The notes under the pieces: generated by a model
The model's database searches: none
Told to the model about the DNA's origin: nothing
The model's input: the letters and a program-made list of their open reading frames with translations, nothing else
Translations under genes and position numbers: made by a program
Source of the DNA: Roseburia sp. AM59-24XD
GTDB taxonomy: Bacteria > Bacillota > Clostridia > Lachnospirales > Lachnospiraceae
Direction: 5' to 3'
DNA: 64,000 nucleotides
Assembly (NCBI RefSeq): GCF_003478445.1
Contig: NZ_QUET01000017.1
Coordinates: 1-64,000, forward strand
Shown here: positions 47,544 to 53,154 of the stretch, one piece after another
Layout: every line of letters begins with the position of its first letter
How positions within the stretch are numbered: the stretch's first letter is position 1

Positions 47544-47632
47544 TTGACGTGTTTCTTTAATCCTGCTATTATCTATATAAGGCACCAGGGCGGCCGGCAG
47601 GATTGTTTCGGTATCCGCCCCCTCGGTGTTGT
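47544..47632 (+). promoter_or_regulatory. Possible antisense promoter and stem-loop downstream of the integrase
   Basis: TTGACG (47544-47549), 17-base spacer, TATTAT (47567-47572), then a stem formed by CACCAGGGCGG and CCGCCCCCTCGGTG (47584-47632). A transcript from it would be antisense to the 3' end of the 36-aa gene. Confidence 0.35.
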
Positions 47633-47639
47633 CCCTTAT

Positions 47640-47750
47640 TTAATCTTTAATCAGTTCTGTAAGATATTCAAGAAGTTCTTCCTTTGGTGTATCGTTTCTG
47701 ATCAGTGCGATGATCATTTTTATGATTCCTTTGAATTGGTTGTTTGTCAT
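47640..47750 (-). CDS. 36-residue phage protein
   Basis: Small soluble protein, starting MTNNQFKGIIKMIIALI and ending YLTELIKD; amphipathic helices with a basic-acidic pattern, no known family. Start is firm: GGAGG (47756-47760) lies 5-6 bases before ATG 47750. Its promoter contains a palindromic operator between -35 and -10, and the probable regulator gene lies just upstream, so it is tightly controlled. Confidence 0.65.
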   Translation of the reverse strand: MTNNQFKGIIKMIIALIRNDTPKEELLEYLTELIKD

Positions 47751-47800
47751 TTGATCCTCCATGTTTAACTCCTTTCCTGCCTTTCCCTTGCTACAATTAT

Positions 47801-47829
47801 ATTATATACTTATATAAGTATAATGTCAA
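47801..47829 (-). promoter_or_regulatory. Promoter of the 36-aa gene with internal operator
   Basis: On the minus strand TTGACA (47829-47824), 17-base spacer, TATAAT (47806-47801). The spacer contains the palindrome TACTTATATAAGTA (47807-47820), so a bound repressor would block polymerase directly. Confidence 0.8.
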
Positions 47830-47839
47830 TACTTTTCTG

Positions 47840-47853
47840 TACTTATATAAGTA
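47840..47853. promoter_or_regulatory. Second copy of the palindromic operator
   Basis: Identical 14-base palindrome TACTTATATAAGTA, 33 bases from the first copy (about three helical turns), just after the stop of the ribbon-helix-helix gene. Confidence 0.75.
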
Positions 47854-47857
47854 TTTT

Positions 47858-48057
47858 TTACATTTCCTGAGACTTCATTTTCTCAATAGCAGCAATGATA
47901 AATTCATTCCGGCTTTTGTAACCAAGACTTTTGACAAGCTTGTCGATTTCCGCTTTCTGCCTGCCGGGACAGTCACTAAAAACTGATCATAATTCTTAGC
48001 ATTGTATTTATTCTTTGCTCTGGTGGCAGCAGTACCGCCGGTTTTCTTTTCCTCCAT
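47858..48057 (-). pseudogene. Ribbon-helix-helix-like DNA-binding protein, one-base frameshift
   Basis: 66-residue regulator after repair. The N-terminus is basic (TGGTAATRAKNKYNAKNYDQF); the strand VTVPAGRK is followed, once one G is restored near 47965 (AAGCGG to AAGGCGG), by AEIDKLVKSLGYKSRNEFII and AAIEKMKSQEM. That is the strand-helix-helix pattern of CopG/Arc-like repressors. ATG 48057 follows AAAGGAG. Two identical palindromes lie immediately downstream in front of the 36-aa gene, so it is the obvious candidate to bind them. Confidence 0.75.
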
Positions 48058-48078
48058 AAAAACTCCTTTCTAACGATA

Positions 48079-48106
48079 TTGACTTTTGAGGTGTATTTGA
48101 TATAAT
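48079..48106 (+). promoter_or_regulatory. Promoter of the antisense RNA
   Basis: TTGACT (48079-48084), 16-base spacer, TATAAT (48101-48106), reading toward the toxin gene. Confidence 0.75.
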
Positions 48107-48112
48107 AACCTT

Positions 48113-48210
48113 AACGAGAGAGCCAAACGCTAGGTGCAACTAGCCGCCGGCAAAATATGTTATTACGAAAGTAACGCCTTACTTTACCCGAGCAGAGGCG
48201 TTACTTTTTG
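48113..48210 (+). ncRNA. Predicted type I antitoxin RNA
   Basis: RNA of about 98 bases between a good promoter and a hairpin terminator. The hairpin AAAGTAACGCCT (48168-48179) / AGGCGTTACTTT (48196-48207) is followed by a T run. It contains no plausible ORF. It is complementary to the last codons and the 3' untranslated region of the toxin mRNA on the other strand, the 3'-3' overlap known from TxpA/RatA. Confidence 0.7.
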
Positions 48211-48287
48211 CGTGTAAGTGAAAAAACGAGTGTGATCACTGCGCAAAGCATAATTACAAATGTGAATAGATCACTGTATGTAACCAT
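48201..48287 (-). CDS. Holin-like type I toxin peptide (TxpA/Hol_Tox-like)
   Basis: 28-residue peptide: MVTYSDLF, one membrane helix (TFVIMLCAVITLVFSL) and a basic tail TRKK. This matches the 'putative holin-like toxin' family, short M-x-x-Y peptides that damage membranes when overproduced. A strong site GGAGGGAG lies about 9 bases before ATG 48287. Its stop codon sits in the stem of the shared terminator hairpin. Own promoter at 48385-48358. The convergent RNA on the other strand should silence it. Confidence 0.75.
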   Translation of the reverse strand: MVTYSDLFTFVIMLCAVITLVFSLTRKK

Positions 48288-48357
48288 TGGCACCAGCTCC
48301 CTCCTTTGTAAAAGTCCGGCAGCTGACGTAGCACCCTTTGGCTCCCTGGGTAAGGTT

Positions 48358-48385
48358 ATTATATTTTAAAATTACATGTTGTTAA
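48358..48385 (-). promoter_or_regulatory. Promoter of the toxin mRNA
   Basis: Minus-strand TTAACA (48385-48380), 16-base spacer, TATAAT (48363-48358). The leader that follows copies the antitoxin leader: 24 of the first 27 bases agree. Confidence 0.7.
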
Positions 48386-48387
48386 TT

Positions 48388-49296
48388 TTATTTAACATCT
48401 TCTACTGCATCCCAAAAATCTTCTTCATCCACAATGGTAAGCAATTGCCCTTCTTTTCTACGACGTACAGCATCCTCCACTTTACGACCATAACATGAAA
48501 ATGCCCAACAAGGATTACCAGCTTTTCCTACTACCAAATAGCGGGTTTTATTTGTGGGACTATTTTTAAAGATACCACCAAGATCTGTGATAATCTGTGC
48601 AATTTCCTTTCGGGAAGCTTTAAGTGATTGTCCTGTAAAGCATATTTCATTATCGGCAATCTGCATATTTTCACAGATGGCACAAATGCCACCTATACTA
48701 TATTTTTCTTTTAATTCTTCTAGTTCTCTATCGTTTAAATTGTATGATGATTTCAGATCCACAAAATTGCTCAAAAATGCTTTAAGCATCTCTCGTTCTT
48801 CCTGAGTAATTACATCATCTTCGAGAATCGAAATTAAGATACTTTCGATTTCATCAAAAGGATAACAACCAGATAAATAGCTATTCATTTGAATCCATGA
48901 TCTTAAAGCATGGATTTCATCGTCTGTTATCTCGCCGTCAGCCAGTATACCATGGATCATACCGGATAGAAATTGGATGGAAGAAGTTACCAAATCATAA
49001 TAATTAGAATCGGATACAAAATTATTGCAAAGCCAAACAATATCATCTGCTTCGTCAGATGTAAGAATTTCGTCCTCATAGGCAGACTGTATCAGTGGAA
49101 TTAATTCCTTAAAAGGATGCCGGTCGATTAAATTGGCATGGCATAAACACCAATGACTTAATTCGTTAACTTCGTCTTCACTAATTTTTCGATCGGTAGT
49201 AATTCCGGCAACCATTCCTTTCAATGTATTGACGGCTTTATGTAATTCTGCTGGTGCTGTAAATTTCCGATATTCCTCGATTTCGTGTACATTCAT
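48388..49296 (-). CDS. BRCT-domain protein with TerB-like N-terminal repeats
   Basis: 302-residue protein. Two similar acidic helical repeats of about 85 residues occupy the N-terminal two thirds (ISEDEVNELSHWCLCHANL with ILTSDEADDIVWL, then GEITDDEIHALRSWIQ with VITQEEREMLKAFL), resembling TerB-like folds. The C-terminus is a BRCT domain (EICFTGQSLKASRKEI, LGGIF, RYLVVGKAG, GRKVEDAVRRRKEGQLLTIVDEEDF), as in NAD-dependent DNA ligase and some exonucleases. It recognises phosphoproteins or DNA ends in other systems. Located between toxin and repressor genes and probably expressed in the lysogen, so a host-interaction or defence role is possible but unproven. Confidence 0.75.
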   Translation of the reverse strand: MNVHEIEEYRKFTAPAELHKAVNTLKGMVAGITTDRKISEDEVNELSHWCLCHANLIDRHPFKELIPLIQSAYEDEILTSDEADDIVWLCNNFVSDSNYYDLVTSSIQFLSGMIHGILADGEITDDEIHALRSWIQMNSYLSGCYPFDEIESILISILEDDVITQEEREMLKAFLSNFVDLKSSYNLNDRELEELKEKYSIGGICAICENMQIADNEICFTGQSLKASRKEIAQIITDLGGIFKNSPTNKTRYLVVGKAGNPCWAFSCYGRKVEDAVRRRKEGQLLTIVDEEDFWDAVEDVK

Positions 49297-49324
49297 TATA
49301 AAACTCCTCCTGTTATAATTTTTA

Positions 49325-49549
49325 TTAATAAGTATTATGCAATTCCTTCTCTTCTACAGTATTGTGAGTAAAAAAATCATCTTTTTGAATATGTTGCATT
49401 TCATGTAGATATGCCTGCATACGCTGTTCGTAGGAAAGCCGCGCATTCAAAAAGATGCTAAAACTCCCATCTTCGTTGATAGTTACAGTTGCTGGAATAG
49501 AATTTCCAAAGTCCAAAACATGAACATTTACATCATCCAGAAGCCTCAC
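49325..49549 (-). CDS. ImmA/IrrE-like metallopeptidase, short form
   Basis: 74-residue protein with the zinc-protease signature YLHEMQHIQKDDFF (HExxH) near residue 50. Before it are two beta strands (PATVTINEDGSFSIFLNARLS). Full ImmA proteins have about 120-170 residues, so this is a compact form. It lies 8 bases after the repressor gene and in the same direction, like ImmR-ImmA of ICEBs1, where the peptidase cleaves the repressor to induce excision. That role is inferred from position. Confidence 0.7.
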   Translation of the reverse strand: MRLLDDVNVHVLDFGNSIPATVTINEDGSFSIFLNARLSYEQRMQAYLHEMQHIQKDDFFTHNTVEEKELHNTY

Positions 49550-49557
49550 CCCCTATA

Positions 49558-49953
49558 TCATTGTCCTCTTTCCTTGCGTTTCAGAGCCATTAGCATACTG
49601 TGAACCGTCTGCAAATCTTCAGGATCAGCATCCCTGGCCGCATCAAAAAGAAGGGAAAGTTCTTTGTTATCGTATATTTCCTGTGCGATTTTACTTGTTT
49701 CAGGATTAAGATAGTATGTGTTATTATCTGCTGGAGATTTCTCTTCCAGTAAATCTGATTTTAATATATGAAAATAATCAGCAAGCATTTGTACTTTATC
49801 CATACGTGGAAGTTTAGACCCTGTACACCAGTTAGATACAGTTGAAGAACTTAATCCTAAATCACGCATAAGATCCATTTGGTTTTTTCCGCTTGCAACC
49901 ATATAATGTTTTAGATTTTTTGCAAATATTTTTTTGTATTCATCGTCTGCCAT
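49558..49953 (-). CDS. CI-like XRE-family repressor
   Basis: 131-residue protein with an N-terminal helix-turn-helix (KNLKHYMVASGKNQMDLMRDLGLSSSTVSNWCTGSKLP) and a helical C-terminal part without a LexA-type peptidase site. ATG 49953 follows GGGGGTG. It is divergent from the early genes across an intergenic region with AGCGAGA half-sites, and next to the ImmA-like gene. This is the position of the prophage maintenance repressor, cleaved by the peptidase rather than by RecA. Confidence 0.85.
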   Translation of the reverse strand: MADDEYKKIFAKNLKHYMVASGKNQMDLMRDLGLSSSTVSNWCTGSKLPRMDKVQMLADYFHILKSDLLEEKSPADNNTYYLNPETSKIAQEIYDNKELSLLFDAARDADPEDLQTVHSMLMALKRKERGQ

Positions 49954-49984
49954 TATGTTCACCCCCTTATAATATAAATATCAC

Positions 49985-50056
49985 AAAAGCGAGAAAAAAG
50001 CAACAAAAAGATAAAAAAATCTCGCAAAAAGGGTTGACTTCTCCCTTAAAGCGAGA
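49985..50056. promoter_or_regulatory. Repressor operator cluster
   Basis: Half-sites AAAAGCGAGA (49985-49994), TCTCGC (50020-50025) and AAAGCGAGA (50048-50056). The last lies within the spacer of the rightward promoter, next to its -10. Confidence 0.65.
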
Positions 50057-50062
50057 TATAAT
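50034..50062 (+). promoter_or_regulatory. Rightward early promoter
   Basis: TTGACT (50034-50039), 17-base spacer, TATAAT (50057-50062), between repressor and early genes, overlapped by an operator half-site. Confidence 0.8.
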
Positions 50063-50094
50063 ATATTCAGAAACAAGGAAAGGAGGAAAATAAT

Positions 50095-50202
50095 ATGTCT
50101 AAGAAATCCAAGAAAAAAGGGTTGACCACAAAAGACAAAATTGAACTGATAATTGATGCAGTGATCGCACTCGCTACGTTAATTACAGCAATTAAGTCTT
50201 AG
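50095..50202 (+). CDS. Small basic-hydrophobic peptide
   Basis: 35 residues: basic head MSKKSKKKGLTTKDK and one hydrophobic helix (IELIIDAVIALATLITAI). First gene of the rightward early transcript, with AAAGGAGG 9 bases before ATG 50095. Unrecognised; its shape recalls membrane-active peptides. A GGGGC-GAAA-GCCCC hairpin follows at 50221-50234. Confidence 0.6.
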   Translation: MSKKSKKKGLTTKDKIELIIDAVIALATLITAIKS

Positions 50203-50274
50203 GACAACCCAAGGGTGGGAGGGGCGAAAGCCCCATTCACTCCTTGATTCTAGCATATTATGATATAGAGAGCA

Positions 50275-50424
50275 ATGAAAAATATTAAAAGAATGACACT
50301 ATTAACTGTAATCTTACTGGTTTTGGCGGTTGCAATGGGATTTAATACAGGATGGAAAGCTGTGTTAATTATGGTAGCAATCATTGATTTGGTAATGATT
50401 ATACGGAAATTCTGCAACAGATAA
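50275..50424 (+). CDS. Small two-helix membrane protein
   Basis: 49 residues: MKNIKR, a first helix (TLLTVILLVLAVAMGF), GWKA, a second helix (LIMVAIIDLVMII), then a basic tail RKFCNR. No family recognised. The ribosome site is weak (AGAG). Second small membrane peptide in the first 400 bases of the early transcript. Confidence 0.5.
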   Translation: MKNIKRMTLLTVILLVLAVAMGFNTGWKAVLIMVAIIDLVMIIRKFCNR

Positions 50425-50473
50425 GCAAAAAAAGCTGACCTAGCGGCTATACGGGGAGAAAGGAAAGTACAAG

Positions 50474-50680
50474 GTGTTACAAATTAGTTTAGCTGCGGCA
50501 AGAGTAAATGCTGAAATGACACAGGAACAGGTGGCTGAAAAAATGAATGTTGATAGATCTACGGTACGAAGATGGGAAAAGGGCGATAAAATTCCAGGAT
50601 ATGATGAATCTAAGAAGTTATCTCAACTGTATAATATGCCATTAGACTATATTTTTTTTGGCAAAAGATCTCGCTTTTAG
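50474..50680 (+). CDS. Cro-like XRE regulator
   Basis: 68-residue single-domain helix-turn-helix protein (AAARVNAEMTQEQVAEKMNVDRSTVRRWEKGDKIP), ending GKRSRF. GTG 50474 follows GAAAGGAAAG. Its stop codon lies inside a perfect operator palindrome (50669-50685). Rightward position opposite the repressor fits a Cro-type antirepressor or early regulator. Confidence 0.8.
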   Translation: MLQISLAAARVNAEMTQEQVAEKMNVDRSTVRRWEKGDKIPGYDESKKLSQLYNMPLDYIFFGKRSRF

Positions 50681-50700
50681 CGAGACTGTGAAAGCGAGAG
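50669..50700. promoter_or_regulatory. Operator palindrome and half-site after the Cro-like gene
   Basis: Perfect TCTCGCTTTTAGCGAGA (50669-50685) plus AAAGCGAGAG (50691-50700), same half-site as at the early promoter. Confidence 0.65.
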
Positions 50701-50731
50701 AGGAAAAATTTTACGGAAGGGGGCAAAAAGA

Positions 50732-50899
50732 ATGAAAACAGATACTCAGAAAACTACTCCAAGAAAGACGGTAAGGGAAATCTCAGATGAGATAATGGAG
50801 ATCTTAAAAAAAGAGCATCTAACTGCTGACAAAGCATGGAACGTTCTGGAAGCAGTTAGACGCAAAGTTCACGAGTCTGCATTTAACAAACCGTTGTGA
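50732..50899 (+). CDS. Small phage protein
   Basis: 55 residues, starting MKTDTQKTTPRKTVREISDE and ending HESAFNKPL. Helical and charged; the pattern EIMEILKKEHLTADKAWNVLEAV is seen in short phage-encoded proteins of unknown role. GGAAGGGGG site about 10 bases upstream. Confidence 0.65.
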   Translation: MKTDTQKTTPRKTVREISDEIMEILKKEHLTADKAWNVLEAVRRKVHESAFNKPL

Positions 50900-50929
50900 T
50901 AAGACACAGTCAGGAGGTGAACACAAATA

Positions 50930-51316
50930 ATGTTTTGAAAAAAGAAAAAAGATGACGCAGAAAAAGAATGGTATGTCAAAAAGATTGACTGTACAGCTCC
51001 TTGGGATATAAGGAGAAAGGAAATCTTAAAGAAAATGACACTTGACGAGTTAAAGGAAGTAACAGAAATAATTGAGGAGCTTCGGAAGAGAGGTACCACC
51101 GGTGTATGTGAGAGATGTCTGAAGATGAATGCAGCAATGCGAATGTATAATTGCTTTGAGTGGGGACCTGATCTGTTTAAACCATTTCGTTTAGAGTATG
51201 ACGAGAGTACAAGGAGCATATTGGTACCCGAAGAAATGTTGATGCATTTTATACAACTTGCAAATCCGGATCAGCCAAAGCGAAATATCAAGTTGATAAA
51301 AAGTCCCCATGAGTAA
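50930..51316 (+). CDS. Hypothetical phage protein with an in-frame TGA at codon 3
   Basis: A strong AGGAGGTGA lies 9-10 bases before ATG 50930, but the third codon is TGA (50936-50938). After it the frame is open and protein-like (KKKKDDAEKEWYVKKIDC, then TAPWDIRRKEILKK) up to 51316. Translation could otherwise begin at ATG 51035, giving 93 residues starting MTLDELKEVTEIIEELRKRG without a good ribosome site. The TGA may be a TGG (Trp) misread or mutated. It has two CxxC-type cysteines (GVCERCLK). No family recognised. Confidence 0.55.
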
Positions 51317-51361
51317 AGATATGGGTGGTCAGAAGTTATAAAAGAAAGAGGTGAACGCAAT

Positions 51362-51592
51362 ATGATAGGAGGAAAAGAACGAGTATCTGTTCAGACTGCC
51401 GCAGCTATTTTGGGACTGTCGCAGTTGACAGTACAGGAAAGCTTAAAGGTGAAAGCGCTGCCAATCGGTGGCGCCTGGGTAAATTCCGGATCAACCTGCT
51501 GGACTTACCATATTAGTCCTCACCTGCTTGCACAGTATATCGGTGCAACAGATAAGGAATTGAGTGAGCGCATTAAGCAGATTGAAAAGTAA
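51362..51592 (+). CDS. Helix-turn-helix protein (excisionase/MerR-like fold)
   Basis: 76-residue protein with VSVQTAAAILGLSQLTVQESLKVKALPIGGAWVNSG, the HTH pattern of phage DNA-binding proteins with a winged recognition unit. The rest forms one helix (ATDKELSERIKQIEK). AAGAGGTGAA precedes ATG 51362. A regulator or accessory protein of the early region. Confidence 0.65.
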   Translation: MIGGKERVSVQTAAAILGLSQLTVQESLKVKALPIGGAWVNSGSTCWTYHISPHLLAQYIGATDKELSERIKQIEK

Positions 51593-51615
51593 TAATGCAG
51601 GAAAGGAAAGAGCAT

Positions 51616-52032
51616 ATGAAAAAGACATGTATGGCAGTTATCACAAAAGCCGTCATTGAGTTTGATGATTACGGTCGCCTGCAGTTTGAATTGTGGCTGC
51701 AGGGATGGAGAGAAAACCAACACTTTACAAAAATAATGACCGGCTATCCGCTCGGAAGAGGACATGTTGGGGCGACGATCTTTGAAGGGGAAGCCAGAGG
51801 AGTGGTAGCTCTTATGCGGATCATGGATGTGGTTGGAGTATCCAGCTGGGATTGGCTGGAGAACAAAGCTGTACGCATCTTAGAGGATGAGATGAACGGC
51901 GGGATTCATACAATCGGAAATGTGACCGAAGATAAATGGCTGGATCTTTACGAGATTTTTTATCCTCATGCAGTGAAGAGAAGCGCAGGCGTTCAGTTCG
52001 GTGAAGCAGATCCGGAGACAAGAGAAATATAA
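51616..52032 (+). CDS. Hypothetical phage protein
   Basis: 138 residues, alpha/beta, starting MKKTCMAVITKAVIEFDDYG and including WLQGWRENQHFTKIMTGYPLGRGHVG and the tail ADPETREI. Not recognised. ATG 51616 follows AGGAAAGG. A large inverted repeat begins 8 bases after its stop. Confidence 0.65.
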   Translation: MKKTCMAVITKAVIEFDDYGRLQFELWLQGWRENQHFTKIMTGYPLGRGHVGATIFEGEARGVVALMRIMDVVGVSSWDWLENKAVRILEDEMNGGIHTIGNVTEDKWLDLYEIFYPHAVKRSAGVQFGEADPETREI

Positions 52033-52040
52033 AATGCGAC

Positions 52041-52157
52041 GCCGGGTACAACAGAGGATATATCCAAAACCTCCCTATAGTTTAACAACAATTTACAACA
52101 AAAAGACCAAGTTTAATGCCATAAACAAAAATGGATATATCCTTTGTTGTGCCCGGC
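52041..52157. repeat. 25-base inverted repeat with a 67-base loop
   Basis: Arms 52041-52065 and 52133-52157 are complementary at 23 of 25 positions, and both exceptions are G-U type changes. Each arm ends inward with the palindrome GGATATATCC. The AT-rich loop has no gene. One more C-G pair extends the stem outward. It could be a replication or packaging site, an operator pair, or a strong RNA hairpin. Confidence 0.7.
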
Positions 52158-52173
52158 GAGGAAAGGAAAAGTA

Positions 52174-52467
52174 ATGAGCGCCAAGAGAGCAGCGATCCGC
52201 CGGGAGAGAAAGGAACGCCGGAAAGCGGAACACCGAAAGGCTCCGGACGGAGAAGCCAGAAGGGCAGCAGAGCAGGGCAGAATGGACGGAAGGACATTGG
52301 CTGCCTGCATTATCATCAATGTCCTCTATGATCAATTCGGTTTCCGCGATAAACGTCTTATGAGAATGGTGAAACAGATCAATCAGGAGGCGTTGAAGTT
52401 TGATCAGGAGGCAACAAGATTTAATCTGGAGTTTTATGCCGGCAGACTGCAGGAAATGAAAGTTTGA
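52174..52467 (+). CDS. Hypothetical basic phage protein
   Basis: 97 residues. The first 45 are very basic and helical (SAKRAAIRRERKERRKAEHR), then ACIIINVLYDQFGFRDKRLMRMVKQINQEA, a helical segment. Not recognised; nucleic-acid binding is suggested by charge only. ATG 52174 follows AGGAAAGG and the end of the inverted repeat. Confidence 0.6.
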   Translation: MSAKRAAIRRERKERRKAEHRKAPDGEARRAAEQGRMDGRTLAACIIINVLYDQFGFRDKRLMRMVKQINQEALKFDQEATRFNLEFYAGRLQEMKV

Positions 52468-52483
52468 TCAAAGAAAGGAAAAA

Positions 52484-52696
52484 ATGATGAATTTATTGAG
52501 AAATAGTAAAGCGGAGAGAACGACAGGAAAGAAAGTGAAGATCGATGCGGAATATTATAGCAACCTGCAGTGCAAGGAATACTTGCTTGAGGCAGTCGCA
52601 AAGGTAGTGGTGGATGAGAGTGACGATGCATCCAAGGTAACCAGGATCGCAGCTATTCTGCAGATACAGATCCCGCCTGAATTTGAGGAGGGATAA
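52484..52696 (+). CDS. Hypothetical small phage protein
   Basis: 70 residues (starts MMNLLRNSKAERTTGKKVKI, ends QIQIPPEFEEG), mostly helical; not recognised. AAAGGAAA precedes the ATG. Its stop codon overlaps the next start by one base (TAATG), so the two are coupled. Confidence 0.6.
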   Translation: MMNLLRNSKAERTTGKKVKIDAEYYSNLQCKEYLLEAVAKVVVDESDDASKVTRIAAILQIQIPPEFEEG

Positions 52697-53034
52697 TGGA
52701 AGATTTCAGATTGTTTTACGCTGCCCGAACCAAACCGGCAGAGCAGGCGGACAAGCTTCCGCCGGAATGGCAGCAGAGAATAGATCAGGAGGACGTCCCT
52801 TCAGTGCGACCGCACATCCCTGCAGAACTGGAGTATGTCGGCACCGTGGTCGAAGGGCAGATATGCTTTGATTACTATATCCTGCCTGATGGTCAGCTCC
52901 GGCAGGAGTACCGCCGCCCGGAGCAGGACATTATTCTGTCGTACCGGGACGAGGAGAGCCTGCAGCACGTCCGGCAGAGAACAAGAAAAAAGAGAGCAGC
53001 TATCGCAGAGCCGCCCTCGGAAAATGTCGTATGA
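52696..53034 (+). CDS. Hypothetical phage protein
   Basis: 112 residues; includes KLPPEWQQRIDQEDVPSVRP and FDYYILPDGQLRQEYRRPEQ; not recognised. Coupled to the gene before it. A hairpin and the Rep gene follow. Confidence 0.6.
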   Translation: MEDFRLFYAARTKPAEQADKLPPEWQQRIDQEDVPSVRPHIPAELEYVGTVVEGQICFDYYILPDGQLRQEYRRPEQDIILSYRDEESLQHVRQRTRKKRAAIAEPPSENVV

Positions 53035-53073
53035 CACCAACAAGTTAATCATACGGCATAAGTGGTGAAAAGT

Positions 53074-53112
53074 CAAGGAAAGCCAAGGGTTATAAGCCCT
53101 TTGGCGACCTTG
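53074..53112. other. Hairpin before the Rep gene, candidate double-strand origin
   Basis: Outer pair CAAGG (53074-53078) / CCTTG (53108-53112) and inner GCCAAGGG (53082-53089) / CCCTTTGGC (53097-53105), with loop TTATAAG. It lies 43 bases before the HUH Rep start, where nick sites are often found. Confidence 0.5.
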
Positions 53113-53154
53113 TAATGAGTATTATAAAACGAAGCACGAAGCACAGAGGATTCT

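Noticed and set aside
47478..47768. 96-residue plus-strand frame after the integrase
   Set aside because: Opposite to the well-supported 36-aa gene, no ribosome site, odd composition.
52093..52335. Several reading frames on both strands across the inverted repeat
   Set aside because: They mirror the repeat and the basic protein gene and lack ribosome sites.
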